64,000 nt of DNA from Jidongwangia harbinensis (GTDB lineage: Bacteria > Actinomycetota > Actinomycetes > Mycobacteriales > Micromonosporaceae): positions 186,001-250,000 of the forward strand of contig NZ_JAIWNC010000001.1 in assembly GCF_020216025.1 (NCBI RefSeq), given 5' to 3'. Below, one piece after another: positions 7,691 through 15,555 of the stretch. Under the pieces are notes generated by a model. The model searched no databases. It saw only the letters and a list, made by a program, of their open reading frames with translations, and had not been told where the DNA came from. The position numbers and the translations under genes were made by a program. The stretch's first letter is position 1. Each line of letters begins with the position of its first letter.

Positions 7691-8773
7691 TCAGGCCGGG
7701 ACGCCCGAGGGCGCGGGATCGCGGTGGATGTCGTAGCGCAGCTCCTTGATCCGCCGGCGGCGGACCCGGTCCGCCGCGGCCGAGATCGCCACCACGTCGG
7801 CGACCGTCAGGCCCACCTCGCGGAGCATCCGGGGGAACAGGCTGTGCCGCATCAGGCCGGGCAGCGTGTTGACCTCGAGGAAGAACACGTCGGTGCCGCG
7901 GACGAGGTAGTCGAACCGGGCGAAGAGGAAGATGTCGAGGGCGTCGAACAGCCGCTCGGAGATCGTCTGCAGGCGCTTCGCGGTCGGGCCGTCCGGCACC
8001 ACGTCGACGGCGGCGCCGCCGTGCCGGTGTTTCGCCTGATGCCCGAAGAAGGCGTCCGGCGCGTCGATGCGCAGCACCGGGAGCCTGGTCGCGTGCGCCG
8101 GCGTGCGGAGTACGCCGCAGGTCATCTCGACTCCTTGGACGTATTCCTGGACGAGCACCTGGTCGTCGTACGGGAAGATCTGCGCGCAGCGGTACCGCAA
8201 GGTCGCCTCGTCGTAGTCGGTGAGCAGCCTGGTGTGCAGCGAGGCGCCCATCCGGTTGGGCTTCACCACCAGCGGTGCGCCGTCCATCGCGGTCAGGATC
8301 TCCGCGACGCGGGCCGGGTCGCCCGGCCGCACGAGCCAGGATCTCGGCGTACGGATCTGCGGTTCCAGGCCGCGGGCCACGACGGCCTGGAGCAGCTTGT
8401 TCATACCGAGCGCCGACGGCAGCACCGGCCCGAAGCTGCCTCCGACGCCGAGAATCTCGGCCAGGCCCTGCCAGCAGCCGTCCTCCCCCTCCGTGCCGTG
8501 GAGCAGCGAGAACACGTGACCCGGTGCTCGCCGGAGGAATTCGAGCGCGGCATTCAGGGTGAGCGGAATCCCCTCCCGGAGGGTCGCCTCGCCGGTGGGC
8601 CACGGAGGCCCGGTGAACAGCCGGAATGACAGGTCCCGGTCGACGTACAACACACCGGTGAGCGCGACCTCGGCGGATCGCGTCAGTTCGTCCAGCACAT
8701 TTTCGTAGCCGCATACGGAGGCGTCGTGTTCCGTGCTGCGCCCGCCGACGAGAAGGATGACATCGGTCTTCAT
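7691..8773 (-). CDS. D-Ala-D-Ala-ligase-like ATP-grasp enzyme
   Basis: ATG at 8773 with a TTAAGGGG ribosome-binding site gives 360 aa. Ddl hallmarks are LLVGGRSTEHDASV at the N-terminus, SLLHGTEGEDGCWQGLAEILG, the ATP-binding VVKPNRMGASL and the C-terminal metal/ATP loop FFLEVNTLPGLMRHSLFP. The omega-loop region reads FFGHQAKHRHGGA. Housekeeping Ddl enzymes have AKY here, and the Tyr is replaced by His, so substrate choice may differ from D-Ala plus D-Ala. It is the first gene of a three-gene operon with a serine-racemase-like enzyme and a cysteine peptidase, not part of a mur/ftsZ cluster. A dedicated dipeptide ligase for a small metabolite or a modified cell-wall precursor is likely. Confidence 0.82.
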   Translation of the reverse strand: MKTDVILLVGGRSTEHDASVCGYENVLDELTRSAEVALTGVLYVDRDLSFRLFTGPPWPTGEATLREGIPLTLNAALEFLRRAPGHVFSLLHGTEGEDGCWQGLAEILGVGGSFGPVLPSALGMNKLLQAVVARGLEPQIRTPRSWLVRPGDPARVAEILTAMDGAPLVVKPNRMGASLHTRLLTDYDEATLRYRCAQIFPYDDQVLVQEYVQGVEMTCGVLRTPAHATRLPVLRIDAPDAFFGHQAKHRHGGAAVDVVPDGPTAKRLQTISERLFDALDIFLFARFDYLVRGTDVFFLEVNTLPGLMRHSLFPRMLREVGLTVADVVAISAAADRVRRRRIKELRYDIHRDPAPSGVPA

Positions 8774-8944
8774 CTGGTGGCCCCTTAACGAGAGATCCGC
8801 TGACGCGGGGAATGCCGGGCGGGGCCCACGGCGACTCCGTGGTCGCGTCCACCGCCTCGCATCCATCACCCTCGCCGGTCCGGCCACCTGGGGATACCGG
8901 CCGGGAAAAGGCCGTACAACGTCGTACGCGCCGGCCCGGTCCGC

Positions 8945-11900
8945 TCAGCGCGGGCAGGGCGGGCGGTGCGGCAGGTCCGGGACGTACTTCGCCCACTCGG
9001 CGGCGCTGACCGGGTCACCGGCCACGGCGCAGACATACGCCGCGACGGCGTCCGGATCGGTGTTCCACAACTGCGCCGTGCCGTCCGCGCCGCTCGTCGC
9101 CAGAACGTTCCGGTCCGTGCCGAACGCCGCGGAATACGCGGCGCCGGAATGCGCTGCGATCTTCGCGATCAGTGCCGGGCGGCGCTTTTCCGCCACGTTC
9201 CACAGCCACACCGTGCCGTCACCGGCGGCGGCCGCCAGCGTGCGCCCGTCGGCGCTGTAGGCCAGGCCGTAGACGTAGTTGCTGGGGCCGCCCAACGGCC
9301 GTCCGAGCGACACCGGGGCGGCGGGGTCGGCGACGTCCCAGAACCGGACCGTGTTGTCCGCTCCGCCGACCGCCAGCGTCCGGCCGTCCGGGCTGAAGGT
9401 CACCGCGAAGGCGTAGTTCGTGGGGCCGGACAACGGCTTGCCCAGCGGGACCGGCCGCGCCGGATCGCGGATGTCCCACAGCCTGATGGTCTTGTCCGCG
9501 CTGCCGGCGGCGAGCAGGCGCCCGTCCGGGCTGAAGGCCGGTGAGTAGACGTAGTTGGTGAAGCCGGTGAGCGGCCGGCCGAGCCGGACCGGCTGGTGGC
9601 GCCGGGTGAGGTTCCACAGGGAGACGGTCCGGTCGTCGCTGGCCACGGCGAGAACGGTCCCGCCGGGGCTGAACGACAGACCCTGGATGCCCGCCGTGTG
9701 GCCGGTCAGTCGTACCGGTATCGGGACCGGCGACGCCGGGTCGGCGACGTCCCAGAGCTGGACGCTGCCGTCCACCGCACCGACGGCCAGCGTCCGCGCG
9801 TCCGGGCTGAGCGCGCCGGCTCCGGACGCCCGGTCGGTCCTGCTCGCGTCCGTCAACCGGGCACCGAGCGGGGTCGGGTTGCGGGGGTCCGCGACGTTCC
9901 AGAGTCGGGCGGTGTCGTCGTCGCCGGCGGTGGCCAGGATGCGGTCGCCGGCGCCGAACACGGCACCGAAGACCTCTCCGGTGTGGCCGGTCATCGTGGG
10001 CCCGGGGAGCGTCCAGATCCGGACGGTGCCGTCGGCGGCGCTGGAGGCCACGGACCGGTCGTTCAGGAAGACCGCACCGGTGACCGGGGCCGGGTGGGGC
10101 AGCTGGGCGCTGACCCGCCGGGCGGCCGCGTCCCAGATCCACAGCTTGCCGTCCGAACTGGCCGCCGCCAGGCTGCGCCCGTCCGGGCTGTAGGTCACCG
10201 AGTTGATCCAGCTCTGCGGGCCGTCGAGCGGCCCGGCGACCGGCTTCGGCGTTGCCGGGCTCCGCACGTCCCACAGCCGGACGGTGCCGTCCGCGCTGCC
10301 GGCGACGAGGGTGTGCCCGTCCGGCCGGAACGCCACCGAGAACACCGCCTTGCGCGGCCCGGTGAGCGGCCGTCCGAGGGCGACCGGTGCGGCCGGATTC
10401 GTGACGTCCCACAGCCGGACCGACCGGTCCCGGCTGCCCGCGGCCAGCAGGCGCCCGTCCGGGCTGAACGCCACCGAGTGCACGGAGTCGCCCGCGCCGG
10501 TGATCGGGCCGCCCAGTGCGACCGGGCCCGAACCGGACAGCGTCCAGAGACGGACCGCCCGGTCCGCGCCGCCGGAGGCCAGCAGCCGGCCGTCCGGGCT
10601 GAACGCGAGCGCGTACACGGTGCCACCGGTGCCGGCCGGACGCGCGCCGGGCGGAGCGGCGCGGGCGGGCCGCCCGGCGTCCCAGAGGCGGATCGTGCGG
10701 TCCCCGCTCCCGCTGGCGAGCGTGCGGCCGTCCGGGCTGAACGCCACGGCGTAGACGGTGTCGGTGTGCCCGGCGCGCGGCCGGTCGAGCGCGGCCGGCC
10801 GGCCCGGGGTGGTCAGGTCCCACAGCCGGACGGCGAAGTCCGCACCGCCCGCGGCGAGCAACCGCCGGTCCGGGCTGACGGCGACCGACTGCACGACGCC
10901 GGGAGGGCCCACCAGCCGGCTCGCGGACGGGGTGCGGTACGACTCGAGAAGGCCGGCGGTGGCCTCCGGGGTCCGCGCCACCCGGTACGCGGCGAGCGAC
11001 AACTGCATGGCCAGCGACACGTCGGTGCCGCGCAGCTGGTTCGCCGTGATCGCCATCTGGCGCGAGACGGCCATGTCGCGTTGGGTGTCGGCCGCGGCCC
11101 GCTGCCGGAACGCGTAGCCGGCCGAGGAGACGGCCACCAGGAACAGCACGGTCAGCGCGGCGACCAGTTTGTACAGTCGCCGCGTCCGGCGCCGTTCGGC
11201 GCGCCGTTCGGCCGACTGCTGGTCGGCACTCGCCTCGAGGAACTCCCGTTCCAAGGGGTTGAGGTCGTCCAGGCGACCGGGTTCGGCGGTCCATTCCACG
11301 GCCGCGGTGAGACGGGTCCCCCGGTACAACGCGTGCGGGTCACGGCCGGCGTCCCGCCACGCCTCGGCGGCCGCGGTCAGCTGCCGGTGCGCGCGCAGGC
11401 CGGCCCGGTCGTCGTCGATCCATTCGCGCAGCCGCGGCCAGGCCAGCAGCAGAGCCTCATGGGTGACCTCCAGCCGGTCCGCGTTCGCCGTGATCAGCCG
11501 CTGCCGGATGAACTCGTCCAGCATCAGCTGCGCGTCGGCGCCGGCCGGCAGTTCGCTCCGGAACACCCGGCGGCGGGTGTCGGCCGCGTCGTCGGAGATG
11601 TTCACCATCCGGAGCAGGACCCGGCGGGCGAGGCGCTGCTGAGCCGGTCCCAGCGCGCCGTACGCGGCCTCGGCGGTACCGGCGACAGCGCCCTGGATCC
11701 GGCCGGTCCCGCGATAGTCCACGACGGTCAACCGGCCGCGGTTCCCGCGCTCCCAGGTCGCGCGCAGGGCATGCGACAGCAGCGGGAGCGCCCCGGCGTC
11801 GTGGGCGGCCGGGGCCCCGCCGTTCGCGGCCGGCGCCACGTCGTTCAGGAGCAGTTCGACCAGCCCGTCCTCCACGTCGAGCCGGGCGCGGCGAGCCGGC

Positions 11901-12922
11901 TCGACGATGGCCTGCCGCAGCTCGGTGGCGGTCATCGGGCCCACCACCACCTGCGCCTGCTGCAGCGCGGGCGCGAGTGGGGGGTCCCGCAACCGGAGCG
12001 TGTGGTCGTAGAAGTCCGCGCGGAGCCCGAGCACGACCAGCGCCGCCGGCGGCGATCCCGGCTCGTTCGGCGGCGACCGCGGATCCGCCGGGGCGGCGGG
12101 TTCGGACAGCGTGCGGAGCGCCGCCACGAACCGGCTCCGCTCCCCCTCGTCCACCTCCGCGGCGAAGATCTCCTCGAACTGGTCCACCACGACGACGGCG
12201 CGCCGGCCGGTGCCTGCGGCGGGCTCCGCCGGTGCGCGGAGCATCGCGGCGACGGATGCCGGGTCGTCGCGGAGCGCGTCGTGGAGCTCCGGCGCGCCGC
12301 GGTCCACCACGGCGGCCAGCTGCCCGGCCAGCTCCCGCAACGGCGCCGTCCCCGGGGTGAGGAGCAGCACCGGCCAGTCCGCCGAGCCCGGGAGACCGAG
12401 TCGGCCGGCGCGCAGTGCCGGAATCATCCCGGCGCGCAGCAGGGAGGACTTGCCGGACCCGGACGGGCCGACCACGACCAGCGGGCCGCCCCACCGGTGC
12501 CGCTCGACGAGGTGCCCGACCAGCGACTCGGTGAGCGCCTCCCGCCCGTAGAACCACTGGGCGTGCTCGGGCTGGTAACTCTCCAGGCCCCGGTACGGAG
12601 CCGGGGTGCCCGCCGGTCGCCGGCCCGGGGCCGGGCGGATCCGGACCAGCGCCCGTTGCCACTGGTCGACGACGGCGGCGTCGCTGATCCCGCACGCGGC
12701 CAGGATGCCGCGCAGCTGATCAGCCGGCTTGAGCGGGGGAAGGTGGCGGCCGGCGAAGTAGCCACCCAGGGTGGCGGACGGGATGCCCGTCCGCCTCCCC
12801 ACGTCGCGCACGGTCAGCCCGGCCTCGATCCGGACCGCCGTCAGCGCGTCGGCGAACTCCTGGCGGGTCCGGATGCCGGCGAGGTCCAGGCGATGGGACG
12901 GACCGGCCGGCTCGTCGGGCAC
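8945..12922 (-). CDS. HTH - STAND NTPase - transmembrane - 14x WD40 protein
   Basis: GTG at 12922 with GGAGAG upstream gives 1325 aa. Residues 18-65 are an Xre-like HTH (VRDVGRRTGIPSATLGGYF). Residues 109-135 have the nSTAND1 entry motif (PYRGLESYQP, FYGREALTESL). The P-loop is GPSGSGKS at 152-159 and Walker B is VVVVDQFEEIF. One membrane helix lies at about 580-604. From about 674 to the end there are 14 WD40 repeats ending in RLWD-like motifs, enough for two seven-bladed propellers. Such proteins are signalling or conflict sensors in multicellular actinobacteria: the propellers bind a signal and the STAND module switches with ATP. No separate effector domain is seen. It lies 171 bases upstream of the ligase operon on the same strand. 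Confidence 0.88.
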   Translation of the reverse strand: MPDEPAGPSHRLDLAGIRTRQEFADALTAVRIEAGLTVRDVGRRTGIPSATLGGYFAGRHLPPLKPADQLRGILAACGISDAAVVDQWQRALVRIRPAPGRRPAGTPAPYRGLESYQPEHAQWFYGREALTESLVGHLVERHRWGGPLVVVGPSGSGKSSLLRAGMIPALRAGRLGLPGSADWPVLLLTPGTAPLRELAGQLAAVVDRGAPELHDALRDDPASVAAMLRAPAEPAAGTGRRAVVVVDQFEEIFAAEVDEGERSRFVAALRTLSEPAAPADPRSPPNEPGSPPAALVVLGLRADFYDHTLRLRDPPLAPALQQAQVVVGPMTATELRQAIVEPARRARLDVEDGLVELLLNDVAPAANGGAPAAHDAGALPLLSHALRATWERGNRGRLTVVDYRGTGRIQGAVAGTAEAAYGALGPAQQRLARRVLLRMVNISDDAADTRRRVFRSELPAGADAQLMLDEFIRQRLITANADRLEVTHEALLLAWPRLREWIDDDRAGLRAHRQLTAAAEAWRDAGRDPHALYRGTRLTAAVEWTAEPGRLDDLNPLEREFLEASADQQSAERRAERRRTRRLYKLVAALTVLFLVAVSSAGYAFRQRAAADTQRDMAVSRQMAITANQLRGTDVSLAMQLSLAAYRVARTPEATAGLLESYRTPSASRLVGPPGVVQSVAVSPDRRLLAAGGADFAVRLWDLTTPGRPAALDRPRAGHTDTVYAVAFSPDGRTLASGSGDRTIRLWDAGRPARAAPPGARPAGTGGTVYALAFSPDGRLLASGGADRAVRLWTLSGSGPVALGGPITGAGDSVHSVAFSPDGRLLAAGSRDRSVRLWDVTNPAAPVALGRPLTGPRKAVFSVAFRPDGHTLVAGSADGTVRLWDVRSPATPKPVAGPLDGPQSWINSVTYSPDGRSLAAASSDGKLWIWDAAARRVSAQLPHPAPVTGAVFLNDRSVASSAADGTVRIWTLPGPTMTGHTGEVFGAVFGAGDRILATAGDDDTARLWNVADPRNPTPLGARLTDASRTDRASGAGALSPDARTLAVGAVDGSVQLWDVADPASPVPIPVRLTGHTAGIQGLSFSPGGTVLAVASDDRTVSLWNLTRRHQPVRLGRPLTGFTNYVYSPAFSPDGRLLAAGSADKTIRLWDIRDPARPVPLGKPLSGPTNYAFAVTFSPDGRTLAVGGADNTVRFWDVADPAAPVSLGRPLGGPSNYVYGLAYSADGRTLAAAAGDGTVWLWNVAEKRRPALIAKIAAHSGAAYSAAFGTDRNVLATSGADGTAQLWNTDPDAVAAYVCAVAGDPVSAAEWAKYVPDLPHRPPCPR

Positions 12923-13034
12923 CTGCGCTCTCCGTTTCTCCGACCACGCGGGGGTACGGCTCGCGATGCGGTGCGGCGGACCCAGCGTACGTTCCCGGCT
13001 CGCCGGTCCCCGGCGGCTGTGTCGGCTTCCGGAC

Positions 13035-13862
13035 TCAGGTCGCCGGCCCGGCGACGGCGGCCTCGGAGGTGGCCCACAGCCGCGCCGCGTTCCCCGGGTG
13101 GAACAGGCGGGCGTCCGGCCGGAGCGGTTCGGCGGCACCGTAGAGCGCGCCGTTGCGCAGCTCCCCGGCCGGCGCCGTGACCAGCCGCACCAGCCGGCGC
13201 GCCGCCCGCTCCGGGCTGAGCAGAAACGGCGCGTAGCGGAAGACGAACCGCAACGCCGAGTCGCGGCCGATGTCGGTCCGGACCAGGCCGGGGTGCACGC
13301 TGACGCTCAGGATGTCGGGCCAGCGGCGCGCCGCCTCCATCGCGAACAGCACGTTCGCCGCCTTGGAACTCTGGTACGCGGCAAGGCCGTGGTAGCGCTG
13401 CCCGTCGGGGTCCAGCCGGTCCGGGTCGAACCGCACGTTGGGGCCGGGCCGCACCGAGGTGTTCACGATCCGGCCGCCGCTCAGCCGGTCCCGCAGCAGG
13501 CCGCTCAGCAGGAAGTGCCCCAGGTGGTTGGCCTGGATGGTGGCCTCGTGTCCGTCCACGGTGCGCCGGTACGACGTCGCCACCATCCCGGCGTTGTTCA
13601 GCAGAGCATCGATCGCCGGGTACGTGGACAGTAGATGGTCCGCGAGCGCCCGCACGTCGGCGAGGCGCTCGAAGTCGGCCCGGACGTGTCCCGGTTCGGT
13701 ACCGCGCCCGGCCGCCCGGACCCGGTCGACCGCAGCGGCCAGCCGGTGTTCGTCGCGGCCGACCAGCACGACGTGGTCGCCGCCGGCGGCGAGTTGTTCC
13801 GCCGCGGCGAGCCCGATGCCCGAACTGGCTCCGGTGATCACGACCGTACGTGGACCCGTCAT
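13035..13862 (-). CDS. Short-chain dehydrogenase/reductase (retinol-dehydrogenase-like)
   Basis: ATG at 13862 with GGGGAGG upstream gives 275 aa. The Rossmann motif TGASSGIGLAAAEQL lies near the N-terminus, followed by LLNNAGMVA, Ser in VNTSVRPG and the catalytic YQSSK. The size and the HPGLVRTDIGR segment resemble the retinol dehydrogenase/WW-domain oxidoreductase branch. It is an NADP-dependent oxidoreductase of unknown substrate. It lies 101 bases downstream of the quinone-reductase-like gene on the same strand, possibly in the same MarR-controlled unit. Confidence 0.85.
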   Translation of the reverse strand: MTGPRTVVITGASSGIGLAAAEQLAAGGDHVVLVGRDEHRLAAAVDRVRAAGRGTEPGHVRADFERLADVRALADHLLSTYPAIDALLNNAGMVATSYRRTVDGHEATIQANHLGHFLLSGLLRDRLSGGRIVNTSVRPGPNVRFDPDRLDPDGQRYHGLAAYQSSKAANVLFAMEAARRWPDILSVSVHPGLVRTDIGRDSALRFVFRYAPFLLSPERAARRLVRLVTAPAGELRNGALYGAAEPLRPDARLFHPGNAARLWATSEAAVAGPAT

Positions 13863-13963
13863 GCCGGATCTACCTCCCCATCTGGGTTCCGGGTGCCCGC
13901 GGCCGGCGGTGGCCGGCCTTCTGGGGGGTCTCCCCGGTGCGCACCTCTTCTGCATGGCCGTGG

Positions 13964-14890
13964 CTACGGCACCAGGACGATACGGTCGTCCGTGTCGGCG
14001 GTCCACGCCCGGGTGACGTCGGCGAGCGGCATCGCCCGGGCCCGTACGTCGATCGCACCGTCCGCCACCGCGATGGTGAGCGCGGGCAGCTCCGCGATCA
14101 TGTCGCGGGCGGGGACGGAACCGATACCGCTGCCGACGATCTGCAGCCGGGCGGAACGCAGCGCGACGGACGGTACCGGTGCGGTCTGGCCGCAGATCGA
14201 CCCGATCTGGATCCAGGTCAGCGGTGCGGTGCGGTCGGCGCGGGCGGCGAGCATCGGCACCATGGCCGCGGCGGCGGGCTCGCCCCAGAGGTAGTCGAGG
14301 ACGACGTCGACGTCCGCGGCACGGTCGATCCGGTCGAGTGTGCAGGTCTCGTCGGCGCCCAGGGCGGACAGCGCGGCCAGCCGGGCCGCGTCGCGTCCGG
14401 CGGCGATCACGTGTGCGGCGCCGAACAGCTTCGCGACCTGCACCGCCATCCGTCCGGCGTTGCCGGTGGCGCCGATGATCAGCACGCGCTGTCCGGAGCT
14501 GAACGCGACGCGTCGGCGCAGGGCGACCCAGGAGGACATCCCCGGGTTCATCGCGGCGGCGATCAGGACCGGGTCGGCCCCGTCCGGCAGCACCACGCTG
14601 CGGCGGACGTCGATGACGGTGCGGTCGGCGAACGTCCCGAGCCCGGTGCCGTCGAGGGCCGCGTAGCGCAGTCGTCCGGACCGGTCGCGCACCACGGCGT
14701 CGGCGCCGGGCACCAGCGGCAGTCCGCCGCCGCCGCGGTAGTGCGCGCCGGTGGCCATGGCCCGGGTCAGGTGGTGCAGGCCGGCGGCGAGCACGTCCAC
14801 GACCATCTCGTGGTCGCCGGTGGCGACCGGCTCCGGGTGGTCCCGGTAGGCCGGCGGGGTGTCGAACGCGGACAGGACAGCGGCGTGCAT
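13964..14890 (-). CDS. Zinc-free medium-chain dehydrogenase (quinone oxidoreductase family)
   Basis: ATG at 14890 (MHAAVLSAF) gives 308 aa. It has the MDR fold: an N-terminal GroES-like part (LPLVPGADAVVRD) and an NADPH-binding VLIIGATGNAGRMAVQVAKLFGA. Catalytic and structural zinc ligands are absent, as in quinone oxidoreductases and enoyl reductases. It is divergent from the MarR gene with a strong palindrome between them, so MarR probably represses it. Such pairs often respond to electrophiles, quinones or aromatic compounds. Confidence 0.84.
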   Translation of the reverse strand: MHAAVLSAFDTPPAYRDHPEPVATGDHEMVVDVLAAGLHHLTRAMATGAHYRGGGGLPLVPGADAVVRDRSGRLRYAALDGTGLGTFADRTVIDVRRSVVLPDGADPVLIAAAMNPGMSSWVALRRRVAFSSGQRVLIIGATGNAGRMAVQVAKLFGAAHVIAAGRDAARLAALSALGADETCTLDRIDRAADVDVVLDYLWGEPAAAAMVPMLAARADRTAPLTWIQIGSICGQTAPVPSVALRSARLQIVGSGIGSVPARDMIAELPALTIAVADGAIDVRARAMPLADVTRAWTADTDDRIVLVP

Positions 14891-14923
14891 GGCGCCTCCA
14901 AGGTAGTTCGTATTACCAACTAA

Positions 14924-14957
14924 GTTGAGTATGGTTTGGAATACCAACCATGTCAAC
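14924..14957. promoter_or_regulatory. MarR-type operator between divergent genes
   Basis: Arms GTTGAGTATGGTT (14924-14936) and AACCATGTCAAC (14946-14957) form a near-perfect inverted repeat. The TACCAAC word also occurs twice, at about 14914-14920 and 14942-14948. The site covers the space between the quinone-reductase and MarR starts. Confidence 0.6.
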
Positions 14958-14969
14958 TAGCATGACGGC

Positions 14970-15401
14970 ATGACCGCCGAAGACTCCGCGAGCGCGCTCA
15001 TCGACGCCCTCGTCCGCAGCACCTTCCGGGTGACCGGCGTGCTCACCCGCATCGGTGCCGAGAACGACCTGTCGCTCACCCAGCTGCGGGTGCTCGGCAT
15101 CCTCCGCGACCGGCGTCCCCGGGTGACCGAGCTGGCGGCGTACCTTGGCCTGGACAAGTCGACGATGTCCGGCCTGATCGACCGCGCCGAACGCCGGGGG
15201 CTCCTCGCCCGCGGCAGGAGCCCGCACGACGGCCGGGCCGTCGACGTGTTCCTGACCCCGGCCGGCCGCGAGCTCACCCAACGGCTGGACGTCCAGATCC
15301 GGCACGCGCTCGCGCCCGCGATCGGCAGGCTGGAACCCGGGCAGCAGACCCAGCTGCACGCGCTGCTCGAGTTCTTCCTGGAGCCCGCCGGCACCGACTG
15401 A
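14970..15401 (+). CDS. MarR family transcriptional regulator
   Basis: The product has 143 aa from ATG 14970, a normal MarR length. The winged HTH includes LSLTQLRVLGILRDRRPRVTELAAYLGLDKSTMSGLIDRAERRGLLARG and the wing with Asp-Gly-Arg (SPHDGRAVDVFLT). The C-terminal helices form the dimer interface. It is divergent from the quinone-reductase-like gene, with an inverted repeat in the shared promoter, so autoregulation and repression of that gene are likely. A perfect palindromic hairpin terminates it. Confidence 0.9.
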   Translation: MTAEDSASALIDALVRSTFRVTGVLTRIGAENDLSLTQLRVLGILRDRRPRVTELAAYLGLDKSTMSGLIDRAERRGLLARGRSPHDGRAVDVFLTPAGRELTQRLDVQIRHALAPAIGRLEPGQQTQLHALLEFFLEPAGTD

Positions 15402-15409
15402 GACCACGC

Positions 15410-15435
15410 CGTCCTGGTGCGTACGCACCAGGACG
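15410..15435 (+). terminator. Perfect palindromic hairpin after marR-like gene
   Basis: Arms 15410-15421 and 15424-15435 are fully complementary over 12 bp with a TA centre, 9 bases after the MarR stop. The most likely role is a terminator; a palindromic operator cannot be excluded. Confidence 0.6.
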
Positions 15436-15511
15436 CCGGGGTCACCGGTTGCGGCGCACCAGGCCACGACGGTGACGCGGGACGATGTCGCGCGGGACGC
15501 CGGACGGAAGT

Positions 15512-15542
15512 GTTCGAGGCACGAGTTGACGCATCCTCGAAC
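15512..15542. promoter_or_regulatory. Inverted repeat upstream of the MFS exporter
   Basis: GTTCGAGG (15512-15519) and CCTCGAAC (15535-15542) are perfect 8-bp arms just upstream of the ribosome-binding GGAG and the GTG start at 15556. A repressor site is plausible; the regulator is unknown. Confidence 0.45.
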
Positions 15543-15555
15543 GAACGGAGCTTCC

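Noticed and set aside
6086..8773. VanC-type glycopeptide resistance operon
   Set aside because: The racemase is of a different fold from VanT, the peptidase is C39-like and not VanXY, and no VanRS or VanHX genes are near; only the logic is similar.
9596..13180. A 1194-codon open frame on the plus strand
   Set aside because: It is antisense to the WD40-STAND gene and made of Arg/Gly/Ala/Val/Gln-rich shadow sequence; the minus frame has clear domains and a ribosome-binding site.
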